A stretch of DNA of 27,285 nucleotides from a virus. The position numbers and the translations under genes were made by a program. Location: the IMG/VR virus record IMGVR_UViG_3300035086_000030, positions 1 to 27,285 of that record; one strand, 5' to 3'. The notes under the pieces were generated by a model. The model was not told the DNA's origin. It saw only the letters and a program-made list of their open reading frames with translations, and searched no databases. Shown piece by piece: positions 5,144 through 12,728 of the stretch (position 1 is its first letter; each line of letters begins with the position of its first letter).

Positions 5144-8100
5144 TCACCACTCCGGCTGGCCGTCAGCGTCATAGGGCAGCTCAGGCACGCAATTGAACCG
5201 GAATGTCCACCGGTAAGCGTTGAGGGTCTCCGCGCGACCCCACTGGAGCAGGGAGATAGCGCCGGAGGGCAGCCACGCGGGCGGGTTGCTGATCCGGAAG
5301 AAGTCCCCGATGGACAGTGACGGGACGGCGGAGAATAGTGACTTCACCTGCGTGCGGGCCAGGTCCACGGTGACCTGCGGGTACCGGTAGACGTCTACGG
5401 TGCCCTTAGTCAGCACCCAGTCGGCCATGACCGGCAGCTGGGTGTCGGAGAACAGGTTCGCGGACAGGCTGTAGCTGTAGTCGCCGACCCCGTCCGGCGG
5501 CGGGCTGACCGACAGTGCCCCGGTGGTCAGCTGGGCGTTAACCGACCCGCCGTTGATCCGGCTGATGGTCACGTCGTTCCGGGTGAGCTGGTCGTCGTAA
5601 ACCGGCAGCGGGACGTCGGCGAGCATGGCTGCCGCGTAGTCCAGGGTGAACGCCGAAGCCTGGGCCTGCATGCTGACCCGCGTCCGGTAGCCCAGGCCGA
5701 ACTGGTCAACGGACTCGAAGACCTGGCCCTGGTCAGTGTCCTCGATCTGCTGGAGGACCGCGGTGAAGCCCATGTCCGTCTGCGGCCCCATCTGCGGGGT
5801 GTCCGTGTCATTGCCGTTCAGCTCGGCCCCGAGCCCTTCCTCCGCGCACAGCCGGGTGAACCGGTCGGCGGCCAGCTCGCCGTCGTGGCCGTTCATCGAG
5901 TCGGAGACGTCCGCCAGCTGCTCCAGCGCGTACTGCAAGACGATGAACCCGATGCAGGTGTCGTTGACGTCCCCGTTGGGGGCGATGACGACCTGGCTGA
6001 CCGCCCCGATCGTGGAGGCGGCCAGCGATCCGGTGACCGCGCCCACGGTCAGTGAGCTGCCCGGCCGGATGGCGTCGATGCTCCAGGCGATGGCGCTGCC
6101 CGAGGTGGCCAGCTCGCACGAGACCATCAGCTGGTGGCCGTTGGCGCTGAAGGCGCTCGCCGTCGAGTCGAACTTGAGGGTCACTCCGTTGTACCCGCGG
6201 AAGCCGAGCTTGCCGCCGGTCCCGTAGTAGCACTCGACCTTGGTCAGCGCCCCGGAGGCGACGACCGCGCGCATCAGGATCGAGTTGTTCGGCGGCTCAC
6301 TGGCAGCCGGGACGTCCAGCAGGAACCGCAGCACGACGTTGTTCGGCGTGGTGCTGGAGCTGTAATTCAGCGCGACCTGACCGGAGCCGCCCGCGCCGCC
6401 GGAGTGCGCCGCGAAGTTGCTGCTGTTCTGGCCCCCGCCGCCTCCGCCGCCGCCGGGGACAGACCCTGCCGTGCCGCCCTGGTCAACGTGGGCTCCGCCG
6501 TTGCCGCCCTTCCCGCCCGCGCCGCCGGCCGTGACCGCTACCCCGCCCGCAGCTCCGGTATTCGACGTGCCCCCGTCCGTGCCGTTGTTCCCGGCCGCTC
6601 CTGACCCGCCTGACCCGCCGCCGCCAGAGCCGCCGAAGAAGCCGCCGTTGTTGTTCTGGCCGCCGTGCCCGCCGTCGTGGTGGGTGGCGTTGGTGCTCCC
6701 GGTCCCGCCTGCCCCGCGCCCGGCCGGGAAAGCGATGTAGGCTCCCGCGCCGCCGCCGCTGGCGGTCACCGTGACCGCGTCCCCGGTGAAGGAGGAAGCG
6801 CCGCCCGCGGTCCCGTTGCTCGCGTGCGAGTCATCGCCCGACAGCGGGCCGCCCGCACCGCCTGCCCCGACGACGACCGGGTAGCTGAGTCCCGGGGTCA
6901 CCGCGACGGTGGCTTCCTTGGCGTACTCGCCGCCGCCCCCTGACCCGCCGGACTGGCTGTTGTTGACATAGCCGTTCATGCCGCCGCCGCCGCCGCCCCA
7001 GCACTCGGCGGTGGTCAGCGAGGAAACGCCGCCGGGGGCTGTCCAGGAGTACGTCCCGGGGACGGTGAAGGTCGCGGGGCCAACCGCGGAGTACGACCCG
7101 GTGCTGCCCGTCCAGGTGGACAGGGAGATCAGCGGCAGCGGGTCGGTGCCCTGGAAGCTGGAGTCCGAGGCCAGTGTCGGCTGCCCGGACCACGTCATCG
7201 GGCTGCCGCTGGCCAGCGCTGAGGTGAACTGGGACGCGCCGTTCTGGTCCTCGCACGTCCACAGGGCGATGGGCGCCGTGACGTCCGTCTTCAGCAGGTA
7301 GAAGCGCTTGAGCGGGGACCCGATGAGCGAGCCTTGCACGTACCGGCGCAGCGGGCCGCCCGCCTCGATGTTCACGTAGACGTCGCTGCCACTGGGGTCC
7401 CAGGACGGCGGCCACGAGCTGACCTCACCCCAGAACCGGTACCCGGTGTAAGAGGTGCCGTCCGCGGACTCGGCGGCTACCGACACCCGTACCTGGACGT
7501 TGCGGCCGATGTAGGGATAGAACTGGCCTGCCGAGTTGAGCGGGCTGAAGCTGCCGTCCCGGTTGTCCAGCGTCATCGTCATGGTGACCGGGTTGATCTG
7601 CGCGGCCTCATTCGGGCGGCCGACTCCGATCGCGATGTCCGCGCGCTGCTGGACGTAGCCGGATATGTCGGTCCAGGTTCCGTTCAGCAGCAGCTCTACC
7701 GTGATCCCGAGGATACCGCGGGGGAAGGGCACGCCCTGGAAGACCGTCGCGGCCAGGCCCAGGTTCAGCCCGAGGGAGGCCGTGGTGGTGTTGCCGGCAG
7801 TCTGGAGCGCGTGCATCGACATGCCGCTCAGCTTCATGCTGGCCGTCGAGGTGTTGGCAGCCGTGTAGGTCAGCAGGACCTTGCCAACTGCCCCGGCCCC
7901 GCCGTTAGACCCGTTGCCCGCCGTGGAGCCGCCGGACCCGCCGCCGCCGCCGGGAGTGCTGCCCGCCGTGCCGACCGTCGAGGATGTGCCGCCGTTCCCG
8001 CCGTGGCCGCCCGCGCCGCCGCCGGTAACCGCCGTGGCCCCCGCGCCGCCAGTCGTTCCCGAGTGCGCCGACCCGGTGTTGCCGTTGGCGGCGGTGCCGC

Positions 8101-8521
8101 CTGAGCCGCCTCCTCCGCCTCCGCCGAGCGAGGTACCCCCGCTGTCGGTGCAGCCGCTACCGTGGAAGTGGGTGGTGTTCGTTGACCCCGTGCCGCCAGG
8201 GCTGGGGCTGGTGCTGTTGGTCCCGGCCCCGTGCGCCAGGACGGTGACCGAGTTGCCGACGAACTTACTGGTCGCCCCGGCCTTGCCTGACCCGGACGAG
8301 CTGGTGCCGCCCGCCCCGGCCGCCCCGACGACGACCGTGTAGTTGTTCCCGGCGGTGACGGCTACCGATGTCTCCTTGGCGTACTCTCCGCCGCCTCCGC
8401 CGGGGCCTGATGCCCACTGGCCCCCAGCGCCGCTGCCCCAGCACTCCGCCTGGACAGTCGTCACTCCCGCCGGGCATGTCCACAGGAAAGACCCGGCGGT
8501 GCTGAAGGTCGTGGTGGCCAC
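5144..8521 (-). CDS. Large tail-tip / minor tail protein with two glycine-rich modules, 1125 aa
   Basis: GTG start at 8521, 3 nt after the preceding stop. Residues 1-220 are a glycine-rich module starting FSTAGSFLWTCPAGVTTVQ. Residues 260-420 contain a tail-protein segment (LGITVELLLNGTWTDISGYV, then MTLDNRDGSFSP and the YIGRNVQVRV region) common in minor tail proteins of Streptomyces phages. From about 420 a LamG-like jelly-roll region begins (APIALWTCED); it is interrupted at 483-722 by a second glycine-rich module and resumes at VVLRFLLDVPAAS. The C-terminal third (QIEDTDQGQVFESVDQFG onward) is the conserved tail-tip part. Probable role: tail-tip structure and host surface binding. The glycine-rich parts resemble polyglycine-helix adhesin domains, but that is inference. 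Confidence 0.85.
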   Translation of the reverse strand: MATTTFSTAGSFLWTCPAGVTTVQAECWGSGAGGQWASGPGGGGGEYAKETSVAVTAGNNYTVVVGAAGAGGTSSSGSGKAGATSKFVGNSVTVLAHGAGTNSTSPSPGGTGSTNTTHFHGSGCTDSGGTSLGGGGGGGSGGTAANGNTGSAHSGTTGGAGATAVTGGGAGGHGGNGGTSSTVGTAGSTPGGGGGSGGSTAGNGSNGGAGAVGKVLLTYTAANTSTASMKLSGMSMHALQTAGNTTTASLGLNLGLAATVFQGVPFPRGILGITVELLLNGTWTDISGYVQQRADIAIGVGRPNEAAQINPVTMTMTLDNRDGSFSPLNSAGQFYPYIGRNVQVRVSVAAESADGTSYTGYRFWGEVSSWPPSWDPSGSDVYVNIEAGGPLRRYVQGSLIGSPLKRFYLLKTDVTAPIALWTCEDQNGASQFTSALASGSPMTWSGQPTLASDSSFQGTDPLPLISLSTWTGSTGSYSAVGPATFTVPGTYSWTAPGGVSSLTTAECWGGGGGGMNGYVNNSQSGGSGGGGEYAKEATVAVTPGLSYPVVVGAGGAGGPLSGDDSHASNGTAGGASSFTGDAVTVTASGGGAGAYIAFPAGRGAGGTGSTNATHHDGGHGGQNNNGGFFGGSGGGGSGGSGAAGNNGTDGGTSNTGAAGGVAVTAGGAGGKGGNGGAHVDQGGTAGSVPGGGGGGGGQNSSNFAAHSGGAGGSGQVALNYSSSTTPNNVVLRFLLDVPAASEPPNNSILMRAVVASGALTKVECYYGTGGKLGFRGYNGVTLKFDSTASAFSANGHQLMVSCELATSGSAIAWSIDAIRPGSSLTVGAVTGSLAASTIGAVSQVVIAPNGDVNDTCIGFIVLQYALEQLADVSDSMNGHDGELAADRFTRLCAEEGLGAELNGNDTDTPQMGPQTDMGFTAVLQQIEDTDQGQVFESVDQFGLGYRTRVSMQAQASAFTLDYAAAMLADVPLPVYDDQLTRNDVTISRINGGSVNAQLTTGALSVSPPPDGVGDYSYSLSANLFSDTQLPVMADWVLTKGTVDVYRYPQVTVDLARTQVKSLFSAVPSLSIGDFFRISNPPAWLPSGAISLLQWGRAETLNAYRWTFRFNCVPELPYDADGQPEW
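6356..7075 (-). repeat. Second glycine-rich module (residues about 483-722) of the large tail protein
   Basis: Starts TFTVPGTYSWTAPGGVSSL and repeats the landmarks of the N-terminal module: AECWGGGGGG, GGGGEYAKEATVAVTPG, VVVGAGGAGG. It ends with a glycine-rich tract and GQVALNY. Roughly 240 residues, with many GGxGG runs. It interrupts a LamG-like domain whose halves flank it. Confidence 0.75.
7862..8521 (-). repeat. First glycine-rich module (residues 1-220) of the large tail protein
   Basis: Landmarks matching the second module in the same order: FSTAGSFLWTCPAG, AECWGSGAGG, GGGGEYAKETSVAVTAG, VVVGAAGAGG, a GGxGG-rich middle, and GKVLLTY at the end. The two copies are clearly diverged in loop lengths, so this is an old duplication or two separate acquisitions. 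Confidence 0.75.
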
Positions 8522-8524
8522 CGG

Positions 8525-8914
8525 TTATCCCACGATGGTGAAGCTGGAGCAGGAGACGGTGGCGCCGGAGGTAATCGACGTGGAGTTCAGGTTCATGTCC
8601 GCGCCGGAGGTACCGCAGGTCCCGGTGCCCACGACGGTAGTGCCGTCCGACTTGGTGATCGCGAAGTAGCCTGCCGTCCCGGTGTTGCCCGCCGTGCCGC
8701 TGGTGATCGCCCCGGCGACGGCCGTGCCGCCGGAAGAAGCCGCGAACGCCGTGGCGTTGAACGTCAGCGTGGCCAGCAGCGTGCCGGTCAGCGCGGCGTT
8801 CAGCGCGGGCTGGGCGCCCGTGTAGATCTGGATCTTGCCGCTGTTCAGCGTGGTAGAGGCGTTCCCGGTGACAGCGTTGACCGCGTTGTCATACCAGAGC
8901 GGGTTAGTCGCCAT
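8525..8914 (-). CDS. Virion-associated tail protein, 129 aa
   Basis: Start at the ATG at 8914, with AGGAGG 6 nt upstream, rather than the in-frame start at 8929. The sequence (NSGKIQIYTGAQPA, later GYFAITKSDGTTVVGTG and ending SFTIVG) belongs to a small beta-sandwich family that I know from tail regions of diverse phages. It is Thr/Ala/Gly-rich and beta-predicted with no membrane segment. Its position before the large tail-tip protein supports a minor tail or fibre-associated role. Confidence 0.75.
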   Translation of the reverse strand: MATNPLWYDNAVNAVTGNASTTLNSGKIQIYTGAQPALNAALTGTLLATLTFNATAFAASSGGTAVAGAITSGTAGNTGTAGYFAITKSDGTTVVGTGTCGTSGADMNLNSTSITSGATVSCSSFTIVG

Positions 8915-9014
8915 CGCCGTCCTCCTCAACCTCGTCCGGGGCCGCGTTGCGCGCCCCTAGCCGTATCGCCAGCCCGACCGTGCAGGTGATGTCCTGCGGG
9001 GCCTCGTCGTCCAT
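8904..9014 (-). CDS. Tiny acidic protein, 36 aa, between tape measure and tail genes
   Basis: ATG at 9014, preceded by GGGAGG that overlaps the tape-measure stop (GGGAGGTAATCATG), an excellent ribosome site. The frame reads MDDEAPQDITCTVGLAIRLG and ends in an acidic tail (DEVEEDGDGD) at the TAA at 8904, overlapping the next gene by 11 nt. It exactly fills the gap between 9017 and 8914, and its stop lies just inside the next gene, as expected for a coupled gene. No family recognised. Confidence 0.65.
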   Translation of the reverse strand: MDDEAPQDITCTVGLAIRLGARNAAPDEVEEDGDGD

Positions 9015-9016
9015 GA

Positions 9017-11473
9017 TTACCTCCCGAACGCCGCCTGGACGACGCCGCCGCCCTTGGTCCGCACCGTGTACCGGATGTCTTCGAGCTGCTCTTCGCTCAG
9101 CCCCAGCTTCCGGAAGCTCGCTCCCAGCTCCAGGGTGATGTGCAGGCCGCCGTCCGTGTCACCCGGGCCGAGGACGCGCTCCGGCCGTCCGGTGCCGTTG
9201 TACGCCATGGTGAGGCCGGGCATCAGCCAGCCGCCCTTGTCATACCAGTTGTTGGCCACCTCATGAGCCCACGCCCCGCCAGGGGAACCGTACCGGTCGT
9301 GGATGTACTGGAGGCCCCAGCGGATCTGGGTCGCCGGGTTAGTCCTCCAGTCCGATCCTGCCGAGGCCATCTTGTCCGCGGGCAGGGACTGCGGGATGCC
9401 GTAAGCGCCGCTGCTCGGGTTGAGCGCGTTCCAGCGCCATCCGCTCTCCTGGTTCCAGAGGCTGATCAGCGGCGCCAGCTGGCTCCTTGGCCACCCGAAC
9501 GCGCCGAGCAGGTCAGCGGCGTACCGCTGCGCGCCCGCGGCTGAGCTGCCGGGAGGAGCCTCGCCGCCGAAGGCGCCGCCCACGGAGTGGATGACCGACT
9601 TGGCCGCGTTGGTGGCTGCCTTCCGGGCCTGGTTCATGCCGATGCCGATGCCGTTCATGATGTGCTTGCCGGCGTCAATGGCCCAGGCGGGCGGCGAGTG
9701 AATGCCCAGGGCGGCGAGGATGTCACTGGCCAGGTGCTTGAAGAAGTTGACGACGTCGTTCCAGACGGCCCTGATGCCGTTGAACATGCCGCTGATGATG
9801 TTCCGGCCGCCCTGGTACAGCCAGGTCCCGGCGTTCCTGAAGTACCCGACGATCGTGGAGCCGATGCCGCGCAGGAAGGAGCCGATGTTCCCCCAGATGC
9901 TCCTCGTCGCGCCGTAGACGGAGTTCCACGCGCCGACGACAGCGTTCTTCACGTTGTTGCCAACCTGGGTGGCCAGCGCGCGGATATCCCCCCAGACGCC
10001 GGACAGGAAGCTCCTGATGTTGTTCCAGACCTGCCCGGTCACCGCCTTGATGGCGTTCAGGGCGGCGGTCCAGTTGCCGGTCAGGATCGCGATGAAGACC
10101 TTGAAGATGGCGGCGAGGATGTCCCAGGCAGTGCGGAAGATCAGCGTGACGACCGAGACCCAGACCTTGAAGAACGCGGCGATGATGTCCAGGGCTGTCT
10201 TGATCTCGTTGTAGATCACGCTCCAGGCGACCTTGGTCACGGCCGCGATGAGGTCCCATTCAATCTTCCAGATGGTGAACAGGCCGACGAGCACGGCCTT
10301 GACCGGGGCCGCCAGGTGGTCGAAGCCACTCTTAATCCTGTTGATCATGTCATCGAAGAAGCCGGTGACCGCATGGACCCCGTCCATGGTCCAGTTCTTG
10401 ATGTTCGTCCAGATCTGGTTCCAGTGCTTCGCCAGTTGGAGGCCGGCAGCGACAAGGGCGGCGATGGCGATGACTACGGCAGCTATCGGGGAGGTCAGGG
10501 CCAGGATGGCGATAGTGAGCAGGGCGAGCACGGGCAGAAGCAGCCGGTGGACCTGAAGCCACTTCATTGCGATGGCGGTGGCATTAGCCATGGCAACGAT
10601 CCCGGGGATCAGGTCGGCAGTCAGCTGGACGAAGGCGGGCAGGAGGAGCTTGAGGATCTGGAGCCCCGCTGGCATCAGCTGGATGAACAGCTGCATCAGG
10701 ACCTTGATCAGGTCGGTGACCGCCTTGCCCAGCAGCGGGCCGATCTGCTTGGCCGCCTGAGACATCACCTTGGTGAACTCGGTGAAGAACGGGGACTTGA
10801 CCAGCGCCGCGAAGTCATTGATCAACGGGGTCAGCACGGCCGCGCCCGCGGTGGCCAGTGCCTGGAGGGCGGGCATCAGCGACTGGAGCAGCCCGACGCC
10901 GAGCTTAGCCACCGTCAGCACGACCGGGGCCATGGCAGCCTGCGTCTGCTTCCACGCTGTCTGGAGCTTAGTTACCTGGTCCGCTAGCCCCTGCTGGCTC
11001 CCGGACAGCTTGGTCGTGTGCTGGTCGAGGGTCAGCTGGGCAGCGTCGAGGGCCTTCTGCTCCGTAGCGAGTGCGGCAGTCTTCTGCTTGGCGGTTGTCG
11101 CGCCGGCTACCGCCTGGTCATAGGACTGCTTCGCCTTTTCCACCGCGTGGTTGTAAGCGAGCTGGGCGGCCTGGTTGGCGGTCGTGGACTTCTTCAGGTT
11201 CTCGAAGATAGGGATGGCAACTGCTCCGAAGGCGCCGACCGCCAGCCCGGCCGCGCCGAGGGGAGCGGCCATGGCCAGCGCGCTGGACAGCCCGGCGAAC
11301 AGGCCGCCGCCGATGGCGCTGTTCTTCCCGGCAGTGCCCAGGCGAGCGGCGAACTTCTCGGAGAAGCCCTTACCGGCCTCATCCCCGGCCTTCGTCGCGG
11401 CGGCGGTGGCCTGGGACAGCCCCGGGGACGTGCCGTTCGTCACGCGCACGGTGACGCTGACGATGTTAGGCAT
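9017..11473 (-). CDS. Tape measure protein with C-terminal lytic transglycosylase domain, 818 aa
   Basis: ATG at 11473 with AGGAGG 6 nt upstream; it overlaps the end of the frameshifted chaperone by 8 nt. The N-terminus has a Gly/Ala hydrophobic segment (about 55-90) and a helical coiled region (about 95-170). Strongly hydrophobic stretches follow near 265-350, then a long Trp-repeat region (WDLIAAVTKVAWSVIYNEIK, WNSVYGATRSIWGNIGSFLR), and GIHSPPAWAIDAGKHIMNGI, typical of tape measures. Residues about 650-740 form an SLT-type muramidase domain (LWNQESGWRWNALNPSSGAYG) with likely catalytic Glu near 676. It sets tail length and probably cuts peptidoglycan during DNA entry. By the usual 1.5 angstrom per residue the tail would be roughly 120 nm. 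Confidence 0.95.
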   Translation of the reverse strand: MPNIVSVTVRVTNGTSPGLSQATAAATKAGDEAGKGFSEKFAARLGTAGKNSAIGGGLFAGLSSALAMAAPLGAAGLAVGAFGAVAIPIFENLKKSTTANQAAQLAYNHAVEKAKQSYDQAVAGATTAKQKTAALATEQKALDAAQLTLDQHTTKLSGSQQGLADQVTKLQTAWKQTQAAMAPVVLTVAKLGVGLLQSLMPALQALATAGAAVLTPLINDFAALVKSPFFTEFTKVMSQAAKQIGPLLGKAVTDLIKVLMQLFIQLMPAGLQILKLLLPAFVQLTADLIPGIVAMANATAIAMKWLQVHRLLLPVLALLTIAILALTSPIAAVVIAIAALVAAGLQLAKHWNQIWTNIKNWTMDGVHAVTGFFDDMINRIKSGFDHLAAPVKAVLVGLFTIWKIEWDLIAAVTKVAWSVIYNEIKTALDIIAAFFKVWVSVVTLIFRTAWDILAAIFKVFIAILTGNWTAALNAIKAVTGQVWNNIRSFLSGVWGDIRALATQVGNNVKNAVVGAWNSVYGATRSIWGNIGSFLRGIGSTIVGYFRNAGTWLYQGGRNIISGMFNGIRAVWNDVVNFFKHLASDILAALGIHSPPAWAIDAGKHIMNGIGIGMNQARKAATNAAKSVIHSVGGAFGGEAPPGSSAAGAQRYAADLLGAFGWPRSQLAPLISLWNQESGWRWNALNPSSGAYGIPQSLPADKMASAGSDWRTNPATQIRWGLQYIHDRYGSPGGAWAHEVANNWYDKGGWLMPGLTMAYNGTGRPERVLGPGDTDGGLHITLELGASFRKLGLSEEQLEDIRYTVRTKGGGVVQAAFGR

Positions 11474-12034
11474 CCCAGTCCTCCTCTCCGCTCCCGGTTT
11501 CCCTGTCCGGGTTACCCATCTTCCAGATCTTCAGCAGCCGGATCAGGCTGACGTCCTCCTCCAGCACCTCGCTGGGCAGCTTATGGAACCGGTCACACAT
11601 CCCGATGACGGTGTTCGCGTACGTAAGCTCGGCCGGGGGGGCTAGGACATCTCCATCGCCATCAGTGCCTCCAGGGACGGCTGCCCATCGCTGGAGCTCT
11701 GCGCCAAAGGGGCGTCCACGCCCGCCATCTGCTCCATCCACGCTGAGATGAGCCGCAGGATGAACTTTGGCTCCTGAACTTGCACGCCGTCGAGGTCAGC
11801 GGGGACGTCCCTGCCGTCCTCGTCGGCGAGGTTCCATTCCACCAGCGCGCTGGCGAACCTCTCCATCATCGCGTCGCCCGCCTCGTCAGGGCTCTTGCTC
11901 AGGCGGGTGAGCGCCAGGAACTCCCGGATGGACAGTGACCGGATGGTCACCTCCAGGCCGTCCAGCTCATCGTCTTCGCCCTCGAACTTCAGGACGTAGA
12001 GGGTGGACTTCTTGAGGAACTTCTTCTTGCCCAT
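11466..12034 (-). CDS. Tail assembly chaperone long form made by -1 frameshift (gpGT-type), 189 aa
   Basis: The short chaperone frame (12034-11642) and a second frame ending at 11466 overlap, with the second frame at -1. At codons 109-110 the zero-frame sequence is C CCT TTG, a textbook X XXY YYZ slippery heptamer (CCCTTTG, 11711-11705). After slippage the reading continues GAELQRWAAVPGG and ends EEDWDA, adding 79 residues to the first 110. A second frame with no start and ribosome site of its own, placed between tail tube and tape measure, is the hallmark of lambda G/GT-type chaperones, in which the T extension contacts the tape measure. Frameshifting is inferred from sequence. Confidence 0.85.
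11642..12034 (-). CDS. Tail assembly chaperone, short form (gpG-type), 130 aa
   Basis: ATG at 12034 overlaps the upstream stop as TAATG; the frame upstream of this ATG is only a shadow. The product starts with a basic segment (MGKKKFLKKSTLYVLKFEGE), has an acidic helical middle, and matches the usual size and place of the siphophage gene upstream of the tape measure. Translation ends normally at a TAG at 11642 unless ribosomes slip at 11711-11705. In lambda-type phages the short form coats the tape measure during tail assembly and is absent from the virion. Confidence 0.87.
   Translation of the reverse strand: MGKKKFLKKSTLYVLKFEGEDDELDGLEVTIRSLSIREFLALTRLSKSPDEAGDAMMERFASALVEWNLADEDGRDVPADLDGVQVQEPKFILRLISAWMEQMAGVDAPLAQSSSDGQPSLEALMAMEMS
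11705..11711 (-). other. -1 ribosomal frameshift slippery site CCCTTTG
   Basis: In the chaperone frame the codons read GCC CCT TTG; slipping one base back re-pairs both tRNAs on CCC and TTT. The heptamer lies 20 codons before the zero-frame stop, and the -1 frame is open from there to 11466. Confidence 0.8.
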
Positions 12035-12297
12035 TACCTTGCATCCTTGCCCTGGAGGTAGGCGACCGAGATGGCCGTTACCTGAGCGTCCGTCAGGCCC
12101 TGGCACTCCGGGGGCGCGGGAGTCGTCTTGCCCGCAGCCGCGGAGGCCAGGAACCAGGCCGGGTACGCCTTCGTGCAGGCTGCCACCGACGCCTGCGGTG
12201 CCCGGCTGCCGCCCGTAAGGGCAACCGGGACCGCGATGGCCGCGACGATGGCTGCTGCCGCGATGGCGCCGCAGGCAACAGCCTTCCTGCGGTTCAT
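12034..12297 (-). CDS. Small membrane-anchored secreted protein, 87 aa, inside the tail operon
   Basis: The ATG at 12297 overlaps the tail-tube stop as TAATG, and the gene ends as TAATG with the chaperone, so it is coupled on both sides. The N-terminus is RRK followed by a hydrophobic segment (residues 8-28, Ala/Ile/Val) typical of a signal anchor. A short external domain with two Cys (ACTKAYPAWF and PECQGLTDAQV) follows. Similar small C...P..C-G-L-[ST]-D proteins occur in Streptomyces genomes and phages without known function. An envelope protein between tail tube and chaperone is unusual. Superinfection exclusion is a possible but untested role. Confidence 0.75.
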   Translation of the reverse strand: MNRRKAVACGAIAAAAIVAAIAVPVALTGGSRAPQASVAACTKAYPAWFLASAAAGKTTPAPPECQGLTDAQVTAISVAYLQGKDAR

Positions 12298-12725
12298 TAG
12301 TTCGTGGTCCACGTCGGGACGGTGCCGTCCGCGAGCTGGCCGGGAACCTGCCACACCAGCGAGCCGTCATTGGCCCGGGTGATCTGGTAGTCCGACAGGA
12401 TGCACTCGTTCGGCAGCTTCGGCAGGCCCGAGGTGGTGCCGTTCGGGCTGAGCGTCACCGTACGGACGACACTAGTCGACGGGATCGTCTTGAAGACGTC
12501 GTGGGCCTGGTTCGCCGTCGAGGCGTTGAAGACACCGTTCATCGTGATGCTGAAGTCAGCCAGGAGCAGCAGCTCCTCCTTGGCGGACTTGTCAACGCCC
12601 GTGATGTCCTGGACGCCGCGGGGCATCGCAAAGCTGTAGTTGGTGATGTCGTTGCTGATCGTCCTGGGAGTACCGCCGCTGTCATCGACAGCTACCACGG
12701 ACCCGAGGCCGGAGACCTTGCTCAT
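12297..12725 (-). CDS. Tail tube-like protein, 142 aa
   Basis: ATG at 12725 with AGAGGG about 7 nt upstream. The start MSKVSGLG and the segment DITGVDKSAKEELLLLADFS match the start of the neighbouring 318-residue tail protein (MTKVSGLG and DVTAINKSAHERLGL). The C-terminal half has the pattern of a compact siphophage tail-tube protein (VRTVTLSPNGTTSG, then QITRANDGSLVWQVPG). Its place upstream of the chaperone and tape measure, and its small size, make it the likely main tube subunit. Which of the two related proteins is the abundant subunit cannot be decided from sequence. Confidence 0.82.
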   Translation of the reverse strand: MSKVSGLGSVVAVDDSGGTPRTISNDITNYSFAMPRGVQDITGVDKSAKEELLLLADFSITMNGVFNASTANQAHDVFKTIPSTSVVRTVTLSPNGTTSGLPKLPNECILSDYQITRANDGSLVWQVPGQLADGTVPTWTTN

Positions 12726-12728
12726 GTC

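Noticed and set aside
6417-6740. Proline-rich plus-strand frames at 6417-6740 and 7881-8342
   Set aside because: Antisense of the glycine-rich modules: GGC/GGN read backwards gives proline codons. Not a collagen- or cell-wall-like gene.
5144-8521. Glycine-rich tail protein as a PE_PGRS-like or host cell-wall gene
   Set aside because: Flanking and internal segments are phage tail-tip sequences, and the gene sits between tape measure and fibre genes.
9587-10987. Plus-strand 466-codon frame antisense to the tape measure
   Set aside because: Asp/Gly/Val/Gln-rich product without domain structure; it is the complement of the tape-measure coding pattern.
11635-11641. Run of seven C on the minus strand as the frameshift site
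   Set aside because: It lies after the zero-frame stop (TAG at 11644-11642), so ribosomes in the short frame would not reach it. CCCTTTG upstream is in the correct phase. The run is still a place where a sequencing indel could hide.
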